The position numbers were made by a program, and so were the translations under genes. A DNA stretch of 16,800 nt, taken from positions 1 to 16,800 of the forward strand of contig JADNYJ010000658.1 in NCBI GenBank assembly GCA_015501075.1, written 5' to 3'. This document shows positions 9,557 through 15,550 of the stretch, piece after piece. The stretch is from Gymnopilus junonius (taxonomy: Eukaryota; Basidiomycota; Agaricomycetes; Agaricales; Galerinaceae). Position 1 is the first letter of the stretch; every line of letters begins with the position of its first letter. The notes under the pieces are model-generated. The model was not told the origin of the DNA and made no database searches. It worked only from the letters and a program-made list of their open reading frames with translations.

Positions 9557-10372
9557 TGTGAGGGTCGCCCTCAGACTGTCCCTGTAAATCGGATAAAATA
9601 TAAATTTATTGGGCAACTTACCGAGTGATGCGCACAAGAATTATGGTACCACGTGATGCACCATCGCACCATTATCTCGACTCGAGCGACAAATTTCCAA
9701 ATAAGGAAGTGTCCTCATCAAGCACATGAGCACGTAACAACTCTTCCGAATTTCAAACGGGTTCGAAAATCAAATATCCACCCTATCTTCCAATGTTATC
9801 ATGCTATCCATCAACAAGCTGACTCATTTCTGAGCCTTGGCCTTACAAATTTGACTCTCCTATAATTTTCCTCCTTCTTATCTGGGCCAATTTCAATTTC
9901 TTTCAGTAGACTAGACCCATCTATTCCTTTCTAAACCATTCACCTGACCTTATCTATGGATTACAGAGCATAATAATTAGTAAGGCGATGAGCCCACAGC
10001 AAAATCAGCTCTAGAATAGACCTTTTATTTCAAATTTCGCTTTTCACCTCTTTTTCTCTCCTCAAACTTGACCCTTTCTCTACAGTAGCTACAGTATAAA
10101 TACTGGTACAGTGTATCGTAGCTACTCAGTGAATTTAGTACCGATCCACTCACCAAAGAACCAAAGAAATCGGCCAATTAACGGGCCAACCACCTCAAAT
10201 CTCATTTATCTCATTCTCAAATGGTTATCTTATCACGTCTTATCAAAGCATGATTGGATTAATCCCTACTCTACAAATTAAATCCCTATCTAAACTATGC
10301 TTTTGGTCCCTCATCAGACAGAGTCTGATTCCAAGTCCCATTCCGGACTTCTGAAACTTCCTCGCATTTACA
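9557..10372 (+). repeat. 3' LTR
   Basis: 816 bp, same length as the 5' LTR and 98.9 percent identical by direct comparison (nine substitutions, no indels). It has TpG or CpA at 9651, 9732, 10250, 10298, 10320, 10333 and 10352 where the 5' LTR has CpG. The other two differences are a C/T at 9851 and a C/A transversion at 10281. The palindromic TATA element is at 10092-10105. Confidence 0.95.
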
Positions 10373-10376
10373 CAGG
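10373..10376. repeat. Target-site duplication, right copy (CAGG)
   Basis: Matches 2143-2146 at the other end of the retrotransposon; see the left copy for the 5-bp reading. Confidence 0.8.
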
Positions 10377-11673
10377 TATAACTGGACCGGTGTGCTGAGC
10401 AGCTGCTGGGCCTACAAGGACATCAGAAAATATGCCAACGGATGTGTCCAGAAAGATTACTTATGGGGAAGAATATGATCGGCAGTAGTCATCCATGCTG
10501 CGACTTTGGCCTCATGATCTTCGAACTTCCAATCGATACGTTCCTTCAATTTGGCATTGTATCCATTATAAATTCTAAAGTATTCATGAGGGAGTGTTAC
10601 ATAGAAACATATCAAACAACTCATGTTCCATATCCAATCCCACTGGCACTGTTACGATATGCATAACTGAAGCTGGTGAGGACAGAGCCCAGAACGCCCT
10701 GACTAATAACGTTGTTGATGGCTTGTGTCATTAGCAAAGGGAATTCATTTTGATTTCTGAAATATCATCGGTAACCAGTCTGACATCGAGGTAATCAATA
10801 AAAGTAATTACCCATCTATGTCACCTTTTATTGCAAGGGCTTTTGCCTCCCACTCATCGTTGTTGACCTCGTCGGAAGCCATGAGCTCGCTCAGAGCAAT
10901 ATTGTGCAGCGCACCCCCAAAAAGGTTCGGTTGGCACTTCTTGACTTCATCAATCTTCGCCTGGAGCAGCTCCGGATTCTCAAACACAAAGATTTCATGT
11001 GTTGGAACCTGGCTACTGAAGATACCCATGGCCCGGGCTAGGGTATTCTCAACAGGCTTGCTCGGAAGAGCTGGTGCTTTGGTGGTGACAATGTTGGTTA
11101 TGTTCTCGAGAGGATTAGACCTCTGAGAATGGAGGCGAGGCTTGAGGGCGTTATTATAATAATTCGTGAATCATTGCTGGATAGTCTGGAATCAGGAAAA
11201 TATTCAGCAGCATATACACGCGACTCAGAAGGCATGAAATGCACCTCTTCCCATTTCTTCAGCTGCTTTTGCAGTGTGATGAGTGTCTTGAAAAGATCGA
11301 GCTTCATAACGGCCTTGCTAGTCACCTTCTTCCACTTGGTCAGAGCAGCATTGTGTGGCTTTAGGTCAGGGTTGACGTGTTTGACTTCAGCAACAAATTG
11401 TGGAATGAGGTCATTCAGATGAGTCAGTTGTGCATCTGAGAAGATGTAGGTAGTAGCTTTGGCACCACGACACCTCTGCAGAGGAACTGGAGGTGCAGAT
11501 ACAGGTGGTGGTGAGAGAGCTACTGCAGGAGGTAAAACTGATGGTGCAGATGGTGGCGGGGCCATTGTAGGAGTCAATGTAGAGGGGAGCAGAGGCACAG
11601 AGACCACAGAAGGACTCGGAAGAGGAGCAGCCTTCTTCTTGACAGACTTGGTTGCTTTGCGACCACGAGCCAT
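10373..11673 (-). pseudogene. Gene A, 5' half (unknown family, split by retrotransposon)
   Basis: N-terminal and central part of the unrecognised protein that continues at 2146-1220. Start ATG at 11673 (MARGRKATKSVKKK); an in-frame ATG at 11688 is possible. Exon 1 (to 11245) has a basic, AT-hook-like RGRK start, a long Pro/Ser linker, then FSDAQLTHLNDLIPQFVAEV and NAALTKWKKVTSKAVMKLDL. A 59-nt intron (11244-11186) joins exon 2, which opens TIQQ-stop-FTNYYNNALKPR: a TGA at 11173-11171, possibly an old Trp or Arg codon. Exon 2 continues through NTLARAMGIFSSQVPTHEIF and ASDEVNNDEWEAKALAIKGD. A 55-nt intron (10811-10757) joins QNEFPLLMTQAINNVISQGV. The frame shifts near 10630 to LPHEYFRIYNGYNAKLKERI. 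A 49-nt intron (10460-10412) precedes the junction exon, read in another frame as QHTGPVIP. Stop and shifts mean the gene was decaying apart from the insertion. Confidence 0.65.
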
Positions 11674-12196
11674 GGAAAGATGAGTCAAGGAAGGGTGTTG
11701 GATTGAAGAACATGGGAGAGAGCGAGCACAGATTCACAGAGACAACTTTCTTAAGGATGTAATGTAGCATCATGCAGTCAGGTCATGAATACAATAAAGA
11801 ATTGAAACAGAGTGACCAAGGCCATTCAACGCACCTTGCTGTGGCATTTTTGGCCTATGTATTGTAGGATGATGACTTCTCACCTTGAGAAAACCAGTTA
11901 GCAGTCGCAGCTAAGGCCCTACCCTTTTCGGGTTCCAGGATTGAGCTAAGACTTGATGAGTTTGGCCTAACAATTGTGAAATCCTTCTACAATAACAATG
12001 TTAGGCCATCAGGCCCACCTCCAGAACTTCCGACAATTGTTCGGCAAATTTCAAAAAGCTAAAGTGACTGTGAGGTGCTGAAAACATTGAAACTGTTCAC
12101 AAGTCGAGCTTCTGTCCTTTCATTTGTCATTGACTCGTCTTCCTCACATCTCATGGCTAACTCAAAAACCCCGACTCACCTCGCAAACAATTCCTC
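11674..12196. promoter_or_regulatory. Divergent promoter region of genes A and B
   Basis: About 520 bases between the start codons of gene A (11673, minus) and gene B (12197, plus), so it likely holds both promoters. It contains an inverted repeat at 11964-11977 and 11995-12007 and a near-palindrome at 12030-12044, both including CAATTG or its reverse-complement flank. I see no convincing TATA box and no open frame worth calling. Confidence 0.45.
11964..12007. repeat. Inverted repeat (stem-loop) in the divergent promoter
   Basis: GGCCTAACAATTGT (11964-11977) faces ACAATGTTAGGCC (11995-12007): 13 complementary pairs with one bulged A and a 17-base spacer. A second near-palindrome, CCGACAATTGTTCGG, lies at 12030-12044. 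Either could be a dimeric regulator site or a transcribed hairpin; neither role is shown. Confidence 0.6.
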
Positions 12197-13185
12197 ATGA
12201 GCCTCATTCACCCTGAATCATTCCCGAAATGTCCATTTGGAAAGGCGCACATACCCAACATTTGTATGGGCTGCAAAGAGTCTGAAAAACTCAGGCATCA
12301 ATACTACTGGGTATGCTAACTTGTTGTGTTTAAAATGAAAACAACTCACATGCGGTGCAAAGTGTGACAGATGTGGCCAGAATTGGGGCCGAGAACTCTC
12401 TGAGGCTGAACAGACTGAACTTCACAAGAAGCTCGATAGCTGGGACTGTGAGGTGAGGGCGAAGGGCCGGGATGCCCATCATGCTGGCAAGCTGTCAGCA
12501 TCATCTTCTGCTCCTTCAAAGGAGACCCACGTCAATGAAGCAAGTAACTCCCTGGCATTAGTGTCTGCTACTATGATGAAAGATCCAATTAGCCAATCTG
12601 CATCAGTCGACACCTACATCTTCTTAGCTGTGCACTTCAGCCTTCATATTTTTTGGATCTTCACTCACCAATGCGCTACAGATTGGTGACAATGTCTCCC
12701 GACATGCTGGACCATTGGTCAATGGTTTCTATATTCCTGCCAAGGACAGAACTTTCTGTAACCTGACAGGTTTCCCTGGTGTCCTCTGGGAAATCTATGA
12801 TCACATTTAATGCACATTTCTCCCTATTCTGTCACTTTCTGCTTACCCTGTCAAGGATAGGGAGTTTCTCATCATACACCCCCATGGCTTTTCAGACAGT
12901 GACTGCATTGGCTTGAAGGAGCTTAAGCGGCACTTCCACAACCTCTCCACAAGCACCCCGCTCCTTCGAAAGTGCAAATGAGATGATGAAGCCATCATGC
13001 ATGCAATAGGACCATCCACTGCTCAAAAACTCCGAAGATCCTGGGAGATTGCGGAAGTTGATGATGGTAAAACTTTGGTATCCCAGAAGGTGGACAGAGC
13101 AGTCCAGACAGGTCATAAAGGAAAGGCAAAGGCGATCAAAATCATTGATCCTGAGATAATAGATCTTACAATAGATGATGATTGA
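12197..13185 (+). pseudogene. Gene B: Cys-cluster protein with C-terminal SUMO-interaction-like motif
   Basis: Unrecognised protein of about 294 codons. Exon 1 is 12197-12310, starting MSLIHPESFPKCPFGKAH. A 52-nt intron (12311-12362) joins CDRCGQNWGRELSEAEQTEL. A second 52-nt intron (12630-12681) joins IGDNVSRHAGPLVNGFYIPA. Phases agree throughout (114, 267 and 504 nt). Cys at residues 12, 23, 26, 39 and 42 (C-x10-C-x2-C ... C-x2-C) look like a zinc-binding site. Mid-protein GFPGVLWEIYDHI is followed by a TAA (12808-12810), and LLRKCK by a TGA (12979-12981); coding character continues in the same frame past both. The C-terminus is basic (GHKGKAKAIKI) then EIIDLTIDDD, a classic hydrophobic-core-plus-acid SUMO-interacting pattern. 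The TGA would be Arg if it arose from CGA. Head-to-head with gene A and 2.4 kb before a KDZ transposase. Confidence 0.6.
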
Positions 13186-13345
13186 TTGTCACACTGTCAT
13201 TCTCATTAATGGTTTGCTATCATAGAGTTTCAATTCTATACTGAGGGTGTATACAAAGGCTTATATCCAAACTGTATTGAATGTCATCTGCATTGTGAAT
13301 AACTCTAAGTAGATAGTGATGGGCACGGGTCACCCACCCATACCC

Positions 13346-13426
13346 GTACCCGTTGAAAGCCATACCCTCAACTAAGGGTGCGGGTTCCCGTCACCTGTCA
13401 TCTCGGGTACGGCTTTCGATGGGTAC
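13346..13426. repeat. Hairpin, 22-nt arms
   Basis: Arms 13346-13367 and 13405-13426 pair at 19 of 22 positions around a 37-nt loop. The core is GAAAGCC/GGCTTTC with GTACCC/GGGTAC at the base. All three mismatches are CpG versus TpG or CpA differences. The right arm lies inside the left long inverted repeat. Confidence 0.75.
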
Positions 13427-13486
13427 TTGCAGGCAACCCCTCCCTTGAGTGAGCCTTGGGAGATCCATATGCCTTGCAATGGCTGT
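13390..13486 (+). repeat. Long inverted repeat, left arm
   Basis: Starts GTCACCTGTCATC and ends GCAATGGCTGT. The reverse complement of 15023-15119 aligns over the same 97 positions without gaps at the ends, at roughly 70-75 percent identity by eye. The best-kept parts are TCGATGGGT and CATATGCCTNGCAATGGCTG. Confidence 0.7.
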
Positions 13487-13702
13487 CCGAACATCAAATG
13501 ACATTGTCCTACACATTGCGAGGGTGTAGGGTAAATGGCAGGTTGAGGTGGGGTGTGTGGCTCTGTGGGAGTGGAGAGGAGGGCCATCGAATATGGCATG
13601 ACAACTCGACGAGCTCTCCACCCTCGACGTTGGCTTGCCAAGTGACGAAGAGGCCGCAGGGTAATGGCGCCAGACAAGACAAGCTGGCAGAGATGAACTG
13701 AC

Positions 13703-13738
13703 CCACCTCCAGCTTGCTCTTCTGTGCAAGGGAGGTGG
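13703..13738. repeat. Hairpin module 1
   Basis: CCACCTCC-AG-CTTGC, 8-nt loop, GCAAG-GGAGGTGG: 13 perfect pairs with a 2-nt bulge on one side. This is the clearest copy of a unit seen five times between 13703 and 14872. Confidence 0.75.
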
Positions 13739-13771
13739 GGGTGGGACTGTTGATGAGGAAAGGGAGGATAT

Positions 13772-13808
13772 CTGCCTCCGGCTTGCTTTTGCATGGCGAG
13801 GGGGGCAG
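13772..13808. repeat. Hairpin module 2
   Basis: CTGCCTCC-GG-CTTGC, loop, GCGAG-GGGGGCAG. Same design as module 1, with a G-T wobble in the CTTGC/GCGAG stem and one mismatch in the outer stem. Confidence 0.6.
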
Positions 13809-14081
13809 AAGGCGGCCTATGGAGACTGAATAGATATCTAGGGAGAGAAAAAGGGAATGTATTAGTCTAGGTTGAAATCAGAAAGGAAAAAAAGAGAATG
13901 ATACATGCATTCCAGGCGTGTATGTCCTCATACGCACCTGTTGGGCCTCCCTCATCACGGGTCCCCCCTGTTATCAACATAAAGCCCCCGCCCATCAAAA
14001 CAAACCCACATCTTCAGAAGAAGGAGGTGCAAGAAGCACAAAGCACAAAAGTGGAGAAAGGAGGTGGAAGTGGGAGGAGAG

Positions 14082-14301
14082 CCAAATATCAAGTTCAACA
14101 GCATTGATCATGTTTCGGAGTTTGCCGAGCAGCTCTGAACGCACAAAGTCACATTGATCCTCATCCCCTCGATCACCATTGTGTTGAATGCAAGGTCTGA
14201 TCATGTTGTTCACATGTCTAAGTTGTAACAGATCATAGCATCGCTGGTGCGCCTGTCCCCAACTCTGCTGTCTGCCTTGTCACGTATGTGTCATAGTGTT
14301 A
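14082..14301 (+). other. Possible relict coding stretch, unknown
   Basis: One frame reads PNIKFNSIDHVSEFAEQL, a TGA (14136-14138), THKVTLILIPSITIVLNARS DHVVHMSKL, a TAA, then QIIASLVRLSPTLLSALSRM. The protein-like text on both sides of the stops suggests old coding sequence, but no family is recognised and no start or splice sites are convincing. It may belong to the inverted-repeat element or predate it. Confidence 0.25.
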
Positions 14302-14548
14302 TGCCATGACAGTGTTCATTTTTTCCATTGAGGGTGTCCGGCCCATCGGCCCACTCCATTGCTTGCTGATTTCCAGAGATTCCCATTTAGCACAAGTTCG
14401 TCCAGACTGGCGCATTCGCTCTCCTTCCACTTACCTCCACTCATTTCCTGCTGAACTGCCCCTCCCTCACAAGAGGATGTAGGCCTTTTTCGAAAGATTG
14501 GGGACCAGATAATGCAAGGGGGAACCCTGGAAGAGGAAGGCCTGCCAG

Positions 14549-14653
14549 GTACGTCAGAAGGATGTGTTCACATGAATTCGCGAACACGCCCTTCCTTTTC
14601 TTTCCTTTTCGCCTTTCATTCTTATTACTAATGATTTCTTTCCTTTTTTTTAG
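14549..14653 (+). other. Intron-like segment
   Basis: CCAG-GTACGT donor, TTACTAATGA branch-like site about 20 nt before a T-rich tract, and a TTTTTTTTAG acceptor: strong fungal intron signals over 105 nt. The flanking frame would read LEEEGLPG then LSTSTGASDM and stop soon after. If real, it marks the end of an unrecognised transcript reaching into the hairpin block. Confidence 0.35.
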
Positions 14654-14688
14654 GTTTATCTACTAGTACTGGTGCGTCGGACATGCGT

Positions 14689-14723
14689 CCACCTCCCTCG
14701 CTGCAAGAGTGAGCTGGAGAAGG
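14689..14723. repeat. Hairpin module 3
   Basis: CCACCTCC-CTCGC, loop, GTGAG-CT-GGAGAAGG. The inner stem pairs with one G-T wobble; the outer stem has two mismatches. It is a degenerate copy of the module. Confidence 0.5.
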
Positions 14724-14753
14724 ACCCCCCCACCTCCCTCACCACTGCCATCC

Positions 14754-14789
14754 CCATCTCCCTCGCGTTCAAGAGTGAGCCGGAGGTGG
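14754..14789. repeat. Hairpin module 4
   Basis: CCATCTCC-CTCGC, loop, GTGAG-CC-GGAGGTGG. Same layout and length as module 3, with one outer mismatch/wobble. A CCACCTCC string also stands just upstream at 14730-14737. Confidence 0.55.
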
Positions 14790-14831
14790 CTTGGCCATGG
14801 GTGCTCGACGATGCTGACGCCGCTCCTGCCA

Positions 14832-14872
14832 CTCCACCTCTATCTGCTTGCGAATGCAAGTCGGAGGTGGAG
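14832..14872. repeat. Hairpin module 5
   Basis: CTCCACCTC (14832-14840) pairs with GAGGTGGAG (14864-14872), and CTTGC (14847-14851) pairs with GCAAG (14856-14860) around a 4-nt loop. Interior bases differ from the other copies, while both stems are kept. Confidence 0.65.
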
Positions 14873-15022
14873 TCCTTGTTGCTGGACCTGTGCCAACCCC
14901 CTTGCCCTTCTGCTGTCGCCTTCAGCTCGACAAATACGTGCAGCTGCTGGGTGCAGCTGCCGTATCCAGGCCGATGCATGAGTGGCCAACAAGAGTGGTG
15001 CAGATGCACAGCACTGGGTAGA

Positions 15023-15119
15023 ACAGCCATTGCTAGGCATATGAGTCTCACATGGCTCGCTACGATGGACTTTGCTTGCGATCACCCATCGAGGGTCGGA
15101 ACCCATGATGACTGGTGAC
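15023..15119 (-). repeat. Long inverted repeat, right arm
   Basis: Reverse complement of the left arm at 13390-13486, ending ACTGGTGAC at 15119. Sequence outside this point no longer matches the left side, so this is taken as the right border of the element. Confidence 0.7.
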
Positions 15120-15550
15120 TTTTTGTGCAGAATACATTCATATGAGTTATCGTTGTTGTCGTTTCTCTCATTCCTCTGAATATAATCTTCTTTTATGACT
15201 TATAACTGTCCACATAGATGTGCCTTTTCTTTCGAGGCAGAAATCCTCAAGTCCTGTATAATCTAAGGCCTTGGTCTCTAGGGGGAAATTATCTATGGTA
15301 GGGTTGTTCTTTGTTCAGAGACAGGCATTCCATTATGAGATTGGGTATTGTTGACTGGCCCTCAGCCATTGAATGGCCCATGTGCGACCTTGTAGCAATC
15401 ATGTTGTTTGTAAGTCAGATTCTGATTCTCGGGCAGCATTATTGTTGAATGGCCCAATACAGACGTGTCAGAATCACATCTTTCTGCCACTCAACATATG
15501 CTCCTGCCTTCGCTCTTGCTCTTCTCTTACTGACTCACTCACTACACGCC
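15120..15550. promoter_or_regulatory. Upstream region of the KDZ transposase gene
   Basis: No open frame of note. A 12-bp direct repeat TTGAATGGCCCA occurs at 15369-15380 and 15445-15456. The last 70 bases before the start codon are pyrimidine-rich (CTCCTGCCTTCGCTCTTGCT), a common leader feature in fungal genes. The repeat may be regulatory or chance. Confidence 0.35.

Larger units (their letters stand above)
2147..10372 (+). mobile_element. Ty3/Gypsy LTR retrotransposon, 8226 bp, defective
   Basis: Complete in structure: 816-bp LTRs at both ends, TG...CA termini, a candidate primer-binding site, gag, then protease, reverse transcriptase, RNase H and integrase in the Gypsy order, a short purine tract, and a target duplication. 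It is inserted antisense to gene A. The coding part is badly broken, with about six frameshifts (near 5485, 6118, 6540, 6651, 6705 and 8719) and TGA stops at 4854, 5241, 5723, 5909, 6484, 6969 and 7575. It is therefore non-autonomous now. The LTRs differ at only 9 of 816 positions, so insertion is fairly recent. An antisense spliced open frame occupies the space between pol and the 3' LTR (8957-9490). Confidence 0.93.
13314..15119. mobile_element. Probable non-autonomous inverted-repeat element with hairpin modules
   Basis: A G+C-richer block without a believable gene, bounded by imperfect 97-bp inverted repeats (13390-13486 and 15023-15119). The left side has an extra part starting TAGTGATGGGCACGGG at 13314, which resembles hAT-type terminal repeats, and a strong hairpin (13346-13426). 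I found no matching right-hand copy of the TAGTGATGGGCAC end and no clear target duplication, so the right end may be truncated and the exact borders are open. The inside holds five variants of one hairpin unit. Confidence 0.5.

Noticed and set aside
11459..11683. Plus-strand Gly/Ala-rich open frame
   Set aside because: It is the complement of the Pro/Ser-rich linker of gene A, a compositional shadow.
13314..13330. hAT terminal repeat
   Set aside because: TAGTGATGGGCAC resembles hAT ends, but no matching inverted partner or 8-bp duplication was found, so I did not assign the superfamily.
13372..13794. 140-codon minus-strand open frame as a gene
   Set aside because: Lies in G+C-rich repeat sequence and overlaps hairpins and the inverted-repeat arm; competing frames are equally open.
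14672..15118. 148-codon plus-strand open frame as a gene
   Set aside because: It consists of the hairpin modules and the right inverted repeat; the repeated KSE-like peptides follow from the repeats, and no family resemblance or start context supports it.
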